A stretch of 64,000 nucleotides of DNA from the NCBI RefSeq assembly GCF_018991925.1, contig NW_024738608.1:1648187-1712186 (forward strand), written 5' to 3'. The DNA comes from Homarus americanus. Its lineage: Eukaryota; Arthropoda; Malacostraca; Decapoda; Nephropidae. Under the pieces are notes generated by a model. It had not been told where the DNA came from. It worked only from the letters and a program-made list of their open reading frames with translations, and searched no databases. The position numbers and the translations under genes are program-made. Positions 40,761 through 53,403 of the stretch are shown here, one piece after another (position 1 is the stretch's first letter; the number at the start of each line of letters is the position of its first letter).

Positions 40761-43420
40761 CAACCTGTCCGTGATGTGTTGCTCCAGGCCCAGGTGGCTG
40801 AATTGTGCCTCGGATTGACTCCTAAATCTGAAGGTGTGTCAGGCAGGTCGAGCATTAGTACAGGTAGCATGTCAGACCTCAGTGCCGTCATGTGTACACC
40901 CACTAAAATATTAGGCCATTTCAATGAACAAAAGATAAAACTTATTATCTTAAAAAAAAATTAAACCAAGCTTTGACAATTTTAAATATATTTTTAACCA
41001 CAATTACGCCGCTAAACTTAAAGCCAGTTACACTTTAACTTTTTTTATGGATTGACAATGAATTGCAGTAGGTGTGACAGTGTTTTGTGTTGGTGTGGCA
41101 ATACGTGGTTAGCTTTTGCCGTTTACCTCTGTCTCAGGGTCACGGGGATGTATTTTGTTCTGTATATAGTACATTTATATGGTAGTGTTATTACTTCCCT
41201 TAAAGCTTAAACACTATAAGTTACACACAGATACTCGCCAGTCCTTTACTTTCCTCATGCTTACGCAGCACTCGTCTGAGGTAGAGCGGTGAAGACCCGG
41301 GTAATGAAGCAGGAAAACTGCACCCAACAGGGGTAAGATGGGTAGAATATGTGGATGATGATGTCACAGCACTCGTTTCAAGTTACTCAAACGTGTCTTC
41401 AAACTATACTAATGGGTCGCATATACGTCACGTATACACCATAAATCATGAATATAAAATATGTACAAGTTCAGGTATCAATGAGTCTCTTCTCCTTTGT
41501 TTAACTACTGGCCCCATGACACCCAGTGACTGAGGTAAATTCATGAACAGAAACTGACATGAAGAAAGCAATGTTGACATATATGTTGCTTAAATAATTC
41601 ATGAGCCGACTGGTGGGGATGTTTATTTTCACTTAACACCAAATTGAAACTACAAGTACAACCGACTTACCCAAAGGCGTGATCTATGTTGACTCAGTGT
41701 CACTTCATGTTTATTCTCCATGTGTGATATATTTCTTATGTGTATATTTGAGAGTTTATTCATTGATATGCAAAAACATCCTTACCCTCGGCCATGTTTG
41801 ATAATGGTGCACGACTGGCTTATGTGTATATATTGTATATATCACACAGATGGTTCATGACGCGGTGCAAGTGTACAAAATACGTGTGGCAGGCTGTGGC
41901 CTGCCGCCCGACTTGCTCTAGACTCTCTAGAGTCTAGTGTAACAAGGTTTTTGCCACATAGCTGCAGAAATCACAGATATTTCCACACATTTTGTCAGGT
42001 TCATTTCCTTGGCCTGCGGTGGTGGCTCTAAAATTTTGGGTAACCAATTTCTCAGTATTAAGATATGTAATTTTTATATCAAAAATTGTTTTCAACATAC
42101 GAATCTAAAACTCTCTCAAACAAACCTCTACTTATTAGACGATAAATACGAGGTCTTCAACCCCTGCAGCGCGACCTGAGACCAAACATCCTGGATCACA
42201 CTTGGTCATTCATGCTGGCCGGCCGGCACGCCACCACGACCACCAGACCAGTTTAATAAATGCACCTTCAGAAGAAAACTGTAGACCTGCCTCTGGAACT
42301 AATGGTGTGTTTTGTGTATTTCCTGTTAAATCGTTGATAATATTACTGCATTGAAGATTTCACACCGCTGTGCCTTCCTGTGGTTTAAAAGATCTTCGTT
42401 GACCATCCTATGGTTAAGTTTTCATAAACTATCCCTTCTTTTTCTTGACCGGAAAATATATTAACTAAGATGGATGTAGAAATTTAGTTACCTCAGTTAT
42501 TACAGATTTCTTAGGTGATTTGGTTTGAAGGATCACGTACAAACTCCATGTGAAACGATACCCCATCAATAGCTTGTATTTGTAAACGTGTTAACATCAC
42601 CGCTTCAGACTAAACCTAATCCAGGGTAATAAACATAACCAACGCTTCTTAAGTTAATCATAAAAGGAAAATAATTAGCCTCTAGAAAAACATGTCATTT
42701 ACCTTAATAAAAACGGGTACCTTAACCTCATGGAAAACAAAATACACAAGGTCATCAAAATGGGAAAATTTTAACCTTAAAAAACCCGGGTACGTGTCCC
42801 TATTAATTATGGGATACATAACCTCATTAAAAAACACATAAAAACTCGACACAGGTCTGGTGGTCTGCAGGGCTCCTACTGCCTGCTGTACCTTGATGTG
42901 TGCTGATGTTTTTTATGTCCCGCTACAAACTACGAGGGTGCGGCTGCCGAGTGGGTACACCTTTAGTTTAGTTTAACAAATTTATTGACAAAGCTTGGAG
43001 TACACCACTTAACTTATTTCCTAAGAGCCGCTGGTGCTCGCTGAAGACACCTCCAGTTCACCCAGCTGTTGGGGAAGTGTAGGTGGTCGAGTGTAGTGCC
43101 GGTCACACCTCCTTCTGAAGTACTGAAAGGCTTAGTTTATTTTATGCAGCATCCACACTGCTCCTAACGGGAACTAATGCCTAGGAAACCGGCTCCAACA
43201 AACATGGAAGGAGCATAATGTGTTGCTGTAGTCCGTCCGTCCGTCCGTCCGTCAGTACATATACATGACCAGACATTTCCTAAACCATGTTAGTTACAGT
43301 CATGAACCTTTATACACTGTACACCCGTGACCTGGCCCTCCTTAAAATAAGATCATTGTGACCAACATTTTTGCATTTTTAGTTTTGTGAATTTCACTAA
43401 ACTCCATAAATGTGTTCCCC
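40761..43420. other. 2.7 kb with no recognised gene
   Basis: A/T-rich. A perfect inverted repeat ctagactct-ct-agagtctag lies near 41917-41936 (9 bp arms), and a (GTCC)n run at about 43236-43254. No coding or RNA feature is recognised. Confidence 0.4.
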
Positions 43421-43475
43421 CTCATTACCCCGACTTGATGACTGGTGGCCATCTTGTATTTAAGAGACCTAAGTA
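43421..43475 (+). repeat. dispersed repeat family C, copy 1
   Basis: The segment cgacttgatgactggtgg, followed by ccatcttgtatttaag, recurs at 44577-44632 with about three mismatches over 55 bp. Confidence 0.85.
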
Positions 43476-43977
43476 ATTGTCATGGTTTTGGGTGGCTCGG
43501 TGGTATATGAGTGGATTATATTATATAAAGATAATAATATGTCGTATTTCTTATTTCTTACCGTAGAGTTCGATACCTTCACACTGATTACTTACAGGAG
43601 ATTATGGCGTATCTACGTAGAAGTTCACTCCACCACTCGACATTCCATGATTTATACTTGATAAATGATGATTTAATGAATTCATTAATTTCAACATCCA
43701 TCTAAGTTATTGGTTATACTTTGTCATAACCAATCAGTCAGTACCTTTAGTAATAATAAGATAGGATCACAGATACGGGCAGATAATTGCACTTACATTT
43801 ATTTGTCAAGCTTCCATACAATGATTTACAATTTGCATGGATATATAAATCACTCACGTTCGCGCTGTAATAAAATTAATCTTCTAAAAAAGAATTTCAA
43901 CTTGCTGGCACTTGTGATTACTCTACTATGGGTATGACTTAACAGAGCCTTAATTCTTCAAGTGATACATTTACTGT
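43476..43977. other. A/T-rich DNA, no gene
   Basis: No feature is recognised. Confidence 0.4.
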
Positions 43978-44330
43978 CAGCCTGGATTGCTTTTGTTGCA
44001 ACCAGGCTTCATCACAAGAACTTCTGTCCACGGCCATAACAACAAAAAGTACTCTTGGGTTACCACACATAGTCTCGAGTCACTGACAGTCACTGTAGAC
44101 GGGTGTCGTGCAGGAGAACTCTGTAAGCGTGAATTAATTAACCATTTATTGTAGGTTTGATAGGCCAGCCTGGATTGCTCTTGTCGCAACCAGGCATCCA
44201 CAAGTGATATTTCCACGGGGATAACAAACCTAGGTTAACATGCTTAGTCTCGTGTCGGCGACGGTTCACAGGACAGGATGGTGGTGGAGGACTCTGTGTG
44301 GTGTGGTGTCCCGCCCCCTTTCAGGAGGGA
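43978..44330 (+). repeat. diverged ~187-bp tandem duplication
   Basis: cagcctggattgcttttgtt (43978) and cagcctggattgctcttgtc (44166) begin two copies that share, in order, gcaaccaggc, a tccac patch, gataaca, ttagtctcg and a distal gtgtcg/gaggactctgt. The copies are diverged by eye by roughly 25-30%. Confidence 0.75.
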
Positions 44331-44576
44331 GAGGATGGAGACGACGTCTTAACTAACCCATGGCTCAGGGGATACTACTTAAAATGAGGTTTTTGGGTGT
44401 GAAGTGATGAACAGTACAACACTGTTCCACTGCCCACCCCCCCCTAAAGGCTGGCTAACATACACTAATTGAAAATACATGTCCCAGTTATGCCTCGCCG
44501 GGTGTCTTATCTCTAGTAAAACAAACTTTGGAGTTGGTTGCGTGGGTAAGCCTAACGCATCCCATGACAGTGTTCC
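44331..44576. other. no recognised feature
   Basis: Unique DNA with a short C-run at 44438-44445. Confidence 0.4.
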
Positions 44577-44632
44577 TCTCATTACCCAGACTTGATGACT
44601 GGTGGCCATCTTGTATTTAAGAAACCTAAGTT
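44577..44632 (+). repeat. dispersed repeat family C, copy 2
   Basis: Direct copy of 43421-43475, 1.16 kb downstream. Confidence 0.85.
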
Positions 44633-46082
44633 GATGAATGTGACTGAAACTTTGAACTGAGATAAAGTGTTTCGAACAATTAATTCATGAGATCAGATCA
44701 CAGTTTAATATTTTTCATCATCCTGCATCCTGACTAATTCAAAATTTCTAAATAATCATTTTGCTATTTTTGGTCTATTTTAGATCGTATTTACAAGTTG
44801 CTATGTACACATTACCGCATCACTGTGTGCAGCAAGGTTGATGATTGGTTGATTTTGTAAAATGGCGTTAGCTCAACTGTTGTCCCTTGATGATACTGAA
44901 TATTTGTATTACGCCAATGAATACCTTACTATAGCGAACACCTTATTACAGTGACCACCTTACTATGGCAAACACCACAATGACCGCCTCACCGTGTCTC
45001 CTAAATAGTTGGTAGTTTTACTATTGTTTTATAGTTTTTTATTTCTTTTTTTCGAAATGTCATGACTGAAAACGAAAAAATTCAATTTATGTATCGAAAA
45101 TAATTAAGGGATGAAGGCTATTATTTTAAAAGCATAAAGAGAGAGCCATCATTTGCTTGATTCATTTTCATTTTTTGTCAACTTTTTCTTTCGATAATTT
45201 CACTTATCTTGTCTGATTTTTATCAAACATCACAATAAGAAGAAGTCAAGTGTTGAATTTCCAGACGATAACAGTGACAGAGCCGCTATCACATCATGTA
45301 ATCAGGTTACAACATCCGGGTGAGTCAGCTGTCAGGTGTATCGTGTGCCTGCGATGACCACCTCCAGGGCAGTAGGTAATGTTGCCGTTTACATTATTTG
45401 GTGTAACTAAACTTCCCTATCACTATGTAGAACGGGGTATCTGTGTCTATCTCGTCTGCATACGGTAGGTTAGGTTAGGTTTGACCAGGCGTAATCACGT
45501 AGGCACTAAAACTTTACGTACTTTTCTGTTTGATCTATGTAAATTATCCTTTTATTAACGAGTTATAATTATTGTACGTACTGAATCGGCTTCTATGTAC
45601 ACCTACTTATTGTATTTTTCAACAGGTGTTAGTAATTACATTCATACACCATATTCGTTAAGTGAGAGAATTAACAGGGAGTCAGAAGGTGCCCCAGGGA
45701 GACTGTGGGCAGGAAGTCGCACGTGTTTGGTATGGCTGAAGGGCAAAAATTAGTGAAACTGGGGGCAAGAACCCTTATCGTACAGGGAAAAACTGCCTAA
45801 GGCGTCTCTTTGCATGTCAACTCACTTCAGACTGATGATCTAGCTCAGTGTTGCGGTCCAGTGAAACAAAAAAAAAAGCATGAAAAGAAAACTGAATTTA
45901 CATAGTGACTTGTCTTACCTTTGTGTGTGTTGGACCTGGGCTCTCCAATCCTCCATGGGGCAAACGTCTTTCAGCTTATCTATGGCGGGTCGCGACTATT
46001 GGAGATAAGAATGATATATATATAAGTATTTCTATGTTATTATTTTTATTTTTATTTTAAATTTGACAAAAAAGGTAATTAT
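44633..46082. other. no recognised gene
   Basis: A small degenerate repeat (accttactatagcgaacacc-like, three copies) lies at 44915-44990, and a TTAGG cluster at 45466-45480. Otherwise nothing is recognised. Confidence 0.4.
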
Positions 46083-46349
46083 GAAGAGGTGAATTGGAGA
46101 TGGAGAGGTGAGATATAGTGATGTATGATGGAGAGGTGAGATATAGAGGGATGTATGATGGAGAGGTGAGATATAGAGGGATGTATGATGGAGAGGCGAG
46201 ATATAGTGATGTATGATGGAGAGGTGAGATATAGAGGGATGTATGATGGAGAGGTGAGATATAGAGGGATGTATGATGGAGAGGTGAGATATAGAGGGAT
46301 GTATGATGGAGAGGTGAGATATAGAGGGATGTATGATGGAGAGGTGAGA
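46083..46349. repeat. 28/30-bp minisatellite, left part
   Basis: The unit gatgtatgatggagaggtgagatatag ends in either t (28 bp) or agg (30 bp), about nine copies. It is the same repeat as 47221-48050, and the two halves are separated by a LINE insertion. Confidence 0.97.
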
Positions 46350-47220
46350 CCGATAAGGGCAAATGGTTTCAGCCTTAACAAACAGAATTTACAGATGCCA
46401 TTGCTCTAAGGTACGGTTGGCCAGTAGATGGTTTGCCCTCCCAATGCGTGTGTGGCTCTTCCTATGATGGCGATCACGCCATGGTCTGCAAGAAGGGGGG
46501 CTTCATATGCATGAGGCATGACGAGGTAAGGGATCTCACAGCAAATATGTTGAAGGAAATCTGCCGGGACGTCATGGTAGAACCGACCCTCCTTCCACTG
46601 GATGGCGAGATCTTCCAACATAGGACTTCAAACACTTCTAACGAAGCCCGTGTGGACGTCAGTGCTCGAGGATTCTGGACGCGGGACAGCGAGCTTTCTT
46701 CGACATCAGGATTTTTGATCCCATGGCCGTTTGTCACCGTAACCTAGCTCTCGATGCTGCGCATAGGAGGAACGAGAACGACAAGAGAAGGGCATATGGG
46801 GAGAGAATACAAAATGTTGATCAAGGCAGCTTCACTCCTCTAGTGTTCACAACCTCGGGTGGGATGGGCCCAAGTGCAAGATGTTTCTACGCCAGACTCG
46901 CGGAGCTGATCTCCGAACAGAAGCAGCAGCCCAGAAGTTATGTTACAGCCTGGATGAGATGTCGACTGTCCTTCTCTCTCCTTCGGTCGGCTTTGCTCTG
47001 CCTCAGGGGAACGAGAGCTTCTGCCCCTACTCCGACAACTGCTGCAGATATTGACTATGAGGCTACAGTCACTGAATGCCGCATAGATCTGCAGCTCAAC
47101 TAATTTAACACAGATAGGATAGCTTCTTATGTATTAGGATATTTAATATTAAGGTAAATAAATGGTGGCGAAGGTGTGGCTATTGGAGGCTGGAGGCCAC
47201 GTTAAAAAAAAAAAAAAAAA
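46350..47220 (+). mobile_element. 5'-truncated LINE with poly(A) tail, inserted in a minisatellite
   Basis: Insertion of 871 bp ending in 17 A (47204-47220). It is flanked by a 7-bp direct repeat GGTGAGA (46343-46349 and 47221-47227), which is both a plausible target-site duplication and part of the minisatellite unit. It holds the 3' end of an ORF and about 100 bp of 3' UTR. Poly(A), 5' truncation and a direct repeat are the hallmarks of target-primed reverse transcription. Confidence 0.88.
46353..47103 (+). pseudogene. REL-endonuclease-like C-terminus of a LINE ORF
   Basis: Three frames must be joined. A short frame starts the fragment (A-N-G-F-S-L-N-K-Q) and shifts near 46397. 46433-46747 carries P-S-Q-C-V-C-G-S, a C-x-C-x7-H-x3-C zinc knuckle, K-G-G-F and M-R-H-D-E-V-R-D-L. 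After a shift near 46690 the frame of 46723-47103 carries H-R-N-L-A-L-D, F-T-P-L-V-F-T-T-S-G-G and W-M-R-C-R-L-S-F-S-L-L-R-S-A, ending at a TAA. A Cys/His knuckle followed by R-H-D/N and spaced Asp residues (A-R-V-D-V, and F-F-D-I-R-I-F in the third frame) fits the restriction-like endonuclease of R2/NeSL/R4-type LINEs, which nicks the target DNA. I recall the family as common in cnidarian and other invertebrate genomes, but its formal clade is not certain. The RT is absent through truncation. Confidence 0.65.
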
Positions 47221-48050
47221 GGTGAGATATAGTGATGTATGGGAGGTGAGATATAGAGGGATGTATGATGGAGAGGTGAGATATAGTGATGTATGATGGA
47301 GAGGTGAGATATAGTGATGTATGATGGAGGTGAGATATAGAGGGATGTATGATGGAGAGGTGAGATATAGAGGATGTATGATGGAGAGGTGAGATATAGT
47401 GATGTATGATGGAGAGTGAGATATAGTGATATGATGGAGAGGTGAGATATAGTGATGTATAAATGGAGAGGTGAGATATAGTGATGTATGATGGAGAGGT
47501 GAGATATAGAGGGATGTATGATGGAGAGGTGAGATATAGAGGGATGTATGATGGAGAGGCGAGATATAGTGATGTATGATGGAGAGGTGAGATATAGAGG
47601 GATGTATGATGGAGAGGTGAGATATAGAGGGATGTATGATGGAGAGGTGAGATATAGAGGGATGTATGATGGAGAGGTGAGATATAGAGGGATGTATGAT
47701 GGAGAGGTGAGATATAGTGATGTATGATGGAGAGGTGAGATATAGTGATGTATAATGGAGAGGTGAGATATAGTGATGTATGATGGAGAGGTGAGATATA
47801 GTGATGTATGATGGAGAGGTGAGATATAGTGATGTATGATGGAGAGGTGAGATATAGAGGGATGTATGATGGAGAGGTGAGATATAGAGGGATGTATGAT
47901 GGAGAGGTGAGATATAGTGATGTATGATGGAGAGGTGAGATATAGTGATGTATGATGGAGAGGTGAGATATAGTGATGTATGATGGAGAGGTGAGATATA
48001 GAGGGATGTATGATGGAGAGGTGAGACAACAGATGAATATATGATGGAGA
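47221..48050. repeat. 28/30-bp minisatellite, right part, about 28 copies
   Basis: Continues the unit of 46083-46349. Blocks of 28-bp (…gatatagt) and 30-bp (…gatatagagg) units alternate. Frames of about 300 residues on the minus strand (Ser/His/Leu/Tyr/Ile periodic peptides, open in three frames) are artefacts. Confidence 0.97.
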
Positions 48051-48887
48051 GATGAGATGACGTATGTATTCCCCATCCCATTTCATACGTAACTTATATA
48101 ATGAATCCTAAATTAACTTCTAAACATACGTAAACGATAAAATAAAACGTCCCCACCCTCACAGAAGTATAATAAGCAGTTTTGTTTATGATTATCAAAA
48201 TGTACTATAGTTTCATGGCCACCAAACACATAAAGACTCACAAAAAAACCCAGCACACAAAGACCTCAAGCAGTGACCTCAACGCCTTGTGAATTCCTCC
48301 TCACTCTGACTCCCTCACTCTCCCGCCCACCACACCAGCGTCACCTCAACAACCTTCCTGCAGTAATTTGAACAGTTTTGGAAGGCGGTGATCCTGTGGT
48401 CCCTCGTGGAAGATGATGGCAGCGGCACAAGAGATGGTAATGCCTCCCCCCTCTCTCTCTCAGCTATGTTAACAAAGCAATAAAGCTTCTTATGGAGGTT
48501 TAATAGCCGAGTGAGAATTTAGCGTGCCTTTGTTAATTAATTTTGGTATTTATTGAACGTTCAGGCGGTCAGCTTAATAACTCATAGAAAGCGGCGGCCA
48601 ATCTTTATTGCTCCTACCTGGCGAGTCTGAAGTTTTCATTGGTTGTTAATCTCTTATTGACTCTTTGATTATCTGGTGTCTTGATGGTGACTCGTATTAC
48701 TGGGGAAAATATTGTTATTTTTGTTGTCGTTATTTTCTTTTAGTGTTATGATAATTCCTAAAGTTTCGATCACCCAACAGTAAATCGTTACCTAACTTTA
48801 CAGATTGGGAAGTGAAATCGGCCGAGTGCAGTGCCGGCCAATGTCTCTCTTCCTGAAGTCTATGGGTCCCACTTTCACTTTATTTTG
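48051..48887. other. no recognised gene
   Basis: Mixed DNA. gaagATGATGGCAGCGGCAC at 48411 opens a short frame of about 20 codons with no recognisable content and is not called. Confidence 0.4.
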
Positions 48888-48932
48888 GTGTTATTATTAT
48901 TATTGTTATTATTATTATTACTATTTTTATTA

Positions 48933-48984
<52 letters not shown>
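48888..48984. repeat. (TTA)n microsatellite
   Basis: About 97 bp of TTA/TTG/TTT triplets, pure in its second half. No LINE 3' UTR homology is seen next to it, unlike the (TTA)n at 62367. Confidence 0.95.
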
Positions 48985-51900
48985 CAGATACAAGTATATC
49001 CTTAAATCTGAAAATAAATATCGTGCCAAACATTGACTCGAATTAATAGCGATGACAGAGGTTGTTGCTGAAAATATTGCTATAATCTGAGAGCCAGAGA
49101 TGTGTTGAGAGGCTACCTTAATGCCCCACACACTATGCCACACACCCACTGTGACCTTCATGACCTGGGTGAGGTGGCATGCAGAGGTCAAAGAGGTCAT
49201 AACACAATACACCTTATACATCTTGAGTACACTCCTCCGCCTATCTATCTATCTATCTTTCTATCTATCTCATTCCATAACATATAACTTTATTTTCCAT
49301 TCAGCCTAACGCAATTCTGCTTTAGTTTCCCGGGTTTTGTTTTTTTCGGAAATCATTTAACGCCATGAAAATTTATGAGCGTTTTTAGTGGATATTCCGA
49401 TATACTCTTTGATATTAACTCCAATTATTAATTTTCATATTCTATACACGATGAATTTTTGGCCCAGAGCGCCTCATTAATACTAGGGCTAAAGAGAGGA
49501 TCGTTATTGCTGTTGCTGTTTTATACAATATCCATTTGGGTAATTAATGTCATAACCCCTTTATGGCAGCATCATATAGGAGGTAAAATTATTATATTGG
49601 GTTATGTATTTTTGTGTATTCGTATGTGTGAGTTTGTGTGTATAGTTATGTATTTGTTGGTTGCCTGTACTGCTCGGGAGAACTGCACATTTTTTTCATG
49701 ATCGTTTATCCTTGCGACTTAATTAGGGCTTTACTTAAGTGACACCATCCTCTACGCTCTCCTTCCTGCGGTAAAGCACTGCTGAGGTGTCCTTGAAATG
49801 TGTTCCTTACATCTTAAATGCAATTAGATACTTTTTTACCCCATTGTTCCTGTTGTTCCGCGCTGCCAGACGTGTGATTACCCCCCCCCCCCCTACGTGG
49901 GCGGTGCCGGACACTCCCGCGTGATATGAATACCGTCCGGGATCAAGTGTAAAATATAAATACAGGTAAACCATAGGTACGACGCTACCTGAATACATAT
50001 ATTCTTAATGAAGGCTATAAACTTATCGTGTAATTATTTACGACCTCTCGTGTTCATTAATTACAATAATGGTAGAAGGTTACATGACCAAAGGCTGATA
50101 AAAGTCAAGCGAGTAACAACGTCTTACTTAAAATATAGAGGCGGTTCCATAGCAGTCGACTGTGTTTTTATATACATTAAAATTCACTTACGGCGCGATT
50201 TACTGTAGACTAAGATTTATTCTAACAGATTAAGTAATAAAATAAATCTCGACTCCATAGGACAGGTATTTAGTGTATGATCTTCCATTATGTATTGTAT
50301 TTATATCGAACTTAGAGAACATGAAAGTAAATACAACCAGAAGCCTCCTGTTTATATCATTCCACTATTAAACAACTGTGTGATTTCCCATCCTGTGATT
50401 TGTAGAGAATATTATCAAAGTAAGGGTGTCGACGGTCTGCAGCTCGGTGTAAAGGCGCGTTGGCTCGTGGGTGTGCGGGCGTGGTGGTGCAATTGTCAAT
50501 GATTTACGTCGTGGTGGTGGGGAAGGGAGGGAGTAGGGCGAGACACGCAGCCTTGTTTGTGAGTATTTTACCCCTATGTTATGTTACAGCGAGAGGGTGG
50601 TGGACTGGGGCCAGCCAAGCGTGTAGAAGGATGTCCACATTGATGTGTAAATATATTGATATAGTCTTAGTTAATTGAACGATATGCGAGTGTAAAATTC
50701 ACAGAATATTTTCTTAAGATATTCAATACTCTATGTTGATTATTTGATTGTATGATTGTTTGTTTAGTCGCGTTCATGAACGACAAACTCCAGGAACAAC
50801 GAGGCGGATTAAAACAAAACCTCTGCGTCCTTCTTACGGCAAAACATAAGATGTATAAAAACAAATGAATTTAATAATACATGAAGGCCAAGGGAACATT
50901 ATTTAACTGGTCTCACCGCCAAGATCCAAGTTGCTGGTAAAAACTCGTCCTCAATGCTTGGGGTGCAGCAACCAGAGAAACTTATTACACGCCAGAAAAC
51001 AAAGATCCTAAAATGAAAATTTTTAGCTGGACACTGGTAGCAAGATTACGTCATAGGAGTTCGACCTATCAGGTGACGGGGGAGAGGTTGTGGCTGTGAG
51101 GGTCTTTACCACAACACACAGCACACTTCCCTCCCCCGTACATGTCCTTCTCTTTTATCACTAGAGAAATAATCTCTTCGATTTAATTGTTGATGACTAG
51201 TGTACCTATTAACCTAGAATAGGCGCTTAAAAATCTTAGATGTTAAAGGGTAGTCATACATTATAACATCAACTTTCCTCTTTAGCTTACCTCACATCAC
51301 TATCCTGTCAACCATATTATCTCCTGACACACATGTCGAACCAGAATGTTTTAGGTTTTTTGTACTCTCACTCACGGTCCAGGGGAGGTACACGTGAATG
51401 TGTCCTCTGAAGGCCAACATGAAAGACAAGTGACCTCCATACTGGCTAGGGTTGCCCTGTACACCATGGATAAGTAAGTTTTTATGGATAAAGTACAGTA
51501 TTTTTCCTCCAAACTACACAGTAGATTATTGACTTTTTACCGCCTGTGATATACAGGTGAAAACTTAGTTTATTTTGATGACGGTACACGACAGGGTGGG
51601 AGTCATGGCACGCTTCACCTACAGTATTATGGGAATTGCAGTCTCTGTGAGTGAGGTCCTAGTTTTTATTGTGTGGGAGTAGTTAGATTACCTAGGTCCT
51701 AGAAAGCAATTGAAAGGGAGACAGAAAGTGTAAGATGGAAAGATAGGGAGGGAGGGAGGGAGGAAGGGAAACGAGTGAATAAGTGATTGCGGAAACTTAC
51801 TTATCTCTTGTGACGTCTCCTTCAGTGTTGAGAGGCCCCAGGCATGGTAAGTGAGGACAAGTTTTACTCTAGCACGGGCTCTCATTAACTCGATTTCCTC

Positions 51901-52939
51901 TTAAGGCTTCACTGGAGACAACCTTATCTGTTTGACTGTTGGTGCGCGTAACCAACAAGTCCATAATAACTAAAGCCAGTTTATCCACAACAGCCTGGAT
52001 GATTAGAGTTATTCTTTAAAAAAAACTTGTCGACAGTGATCTTAGGGTGTCCTAATATGTTCCCTCATTAACCTGATGGTTATGATTTGAAATTTCTCGC
52101 CATCAGATTCTATTTTTTACTTGTTGCTTCTCTCTCTCTTCATTTTCTTCTCTTATTATCTCTTCGTTCCCTCTCTTTACTCCTCACACCTCAGTTACAT
52201 CTCTTCTCCCTCCTTCCCCTTTCCCTTCTACGTCAGTAACAATAATCTCTCCCTACCTCCCTCCTTTCTACATCCCAACTTTCTCCCCTCTCCCTCTTTC
52301 CATCTCTCCCCACTATCTCAAATCCCACTCCCTCCTCGTTCCCTCCTCAGCTACCCTCCTCCGTGCTAATAATTACACACCATCACTACTACCATGCACG
52401 AGGGGAGTGGAAGGATCCTCTACACACTGACGAATGACGCGCTGAGTCGTGTGTATTTGCTTACTAAACTTTGTCAACAGTAGAGAAGACTTTTTGTTAC
52501 TGTCTGTGTGTACGAATGTTGGTGGGTATATTTGTGTTTTTGTTTGCAGTTATCCGTATTATTAGTGTTTTTAGGTAGAAGTGTACTGTACATGTGTAAG
52601 TACCTAAACGTATCTGTGAACGTACGGGTGTGTTTCTGTGTTCATGAATACGTAAAAGTAAGCTGAAATATTCAATACATAAACACAGGCAAGTCTCGTG
52701 GTAATCGTTGGTAAGACTTCCAGAGAGTGTGAGTCTGTGTGTGTCTGTGTGCCTTTATGTACGTTGCTTTTAAAACAGTATAACACCACGTGACGTTAGT
52801 AAACAAAATAACATGTCATGAGTAAATATAATGATTATATAAGAGAGAAAGTTTATATACAATAAAAGTTATTTAATGTCCACCTGTCCGTCTAATACGT
52901 AACCCTTACCTGTGTCCAAAGTTTACGGCAGTTCTATGT
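48985..52939. other. 4 kb with no recognised gene
   Basis: Small simple repeats: (CTAT)n at about 49236-49270, a C-run of 13-14 at 49879-49892, (GGGA)n at 51746-51765 and a pyrimidine-rich tract at 52125-52370. Open frames of 60-80 residues have no recognisable domain. Confidence 0.4.
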
Positions 52940-53403
52940 TGTGAGTGTGCTGTGAGTCAGTGCTGTGTTGTGAGTCAGTGCTGCGTTGTGAGTCAGTGTG
53001 TGTTGTAAGTCAATGCTGTGCTGTGAGTCAGTGCTGTGATGAGTCAGTGCTGTAGTGTGAGTCAGTGCTGTGGTGTGAGTCAGTGCTGTGCTGTACAGTA
53101 AGTTAGTGAGTCCTGTGTTGTGAGTCAGTTGTGTATTGAGTCAGTGCTTTGTTGTGAGTCAGTTGTGTGTTGTGAGTCAGTGCTGCGTGCTGTGAGTCAG
53201 TGCTGTGTTGTGAGTCAGTGCTGCGTTGTGAGTCAGTGCTGTGTTGTAAGTCAATGCTGTGCTGTGAGTCAGTGCTGTGATGAGTCAGTGCTGTAGTGTG
53301 AGTCAGTGCTGTGGTGTGAGTCAGTGCTGTGCTGTACAGTAAGTTAGTGAGTCCTGTGTTGTGAGTCAGTTGTGTATTGAGTCAGTGCTTTGTTGTGAGT
53401 CAT
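52940..53403. repeat. TGAGTCA minisatellite with higher-order structure
   Basis: The basic unit is about 17-18 bp, gtgctgtgttgTGAGTCA, in about 26 copies of which roughly 20 keep TGAGTCA intact. A block of about 180 bp starting ctgcgttgtgagtcagtg is present at 52981 and again at 53221. The same ordered variants appear in both (taagtcaatg, gatgagtcag, gtacagtaagttagtgagtc), so the array was recently duplicated at a 240 bp period. Confidence 0.95.

Noticed and set aside
47149..48086. Frames of about 300 residues, Ser/His/Leu/Tyr/Ile repeats
   Set aside because: Products of the 28/30-bp minisatellite, open in three minus-strand frames together.
48408..48470. ATGATGGCAGCGGCAC start followed by gtaatg
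   Set aside because: The frame closes after about 20 codons and the donor match is weak.
48888..48984. (TTA)n as the tail of another LINE copy
   Set aside because: No homology to the LINE 3' UTR (cttctggctg / aataaaccgtt) is seen on either side.
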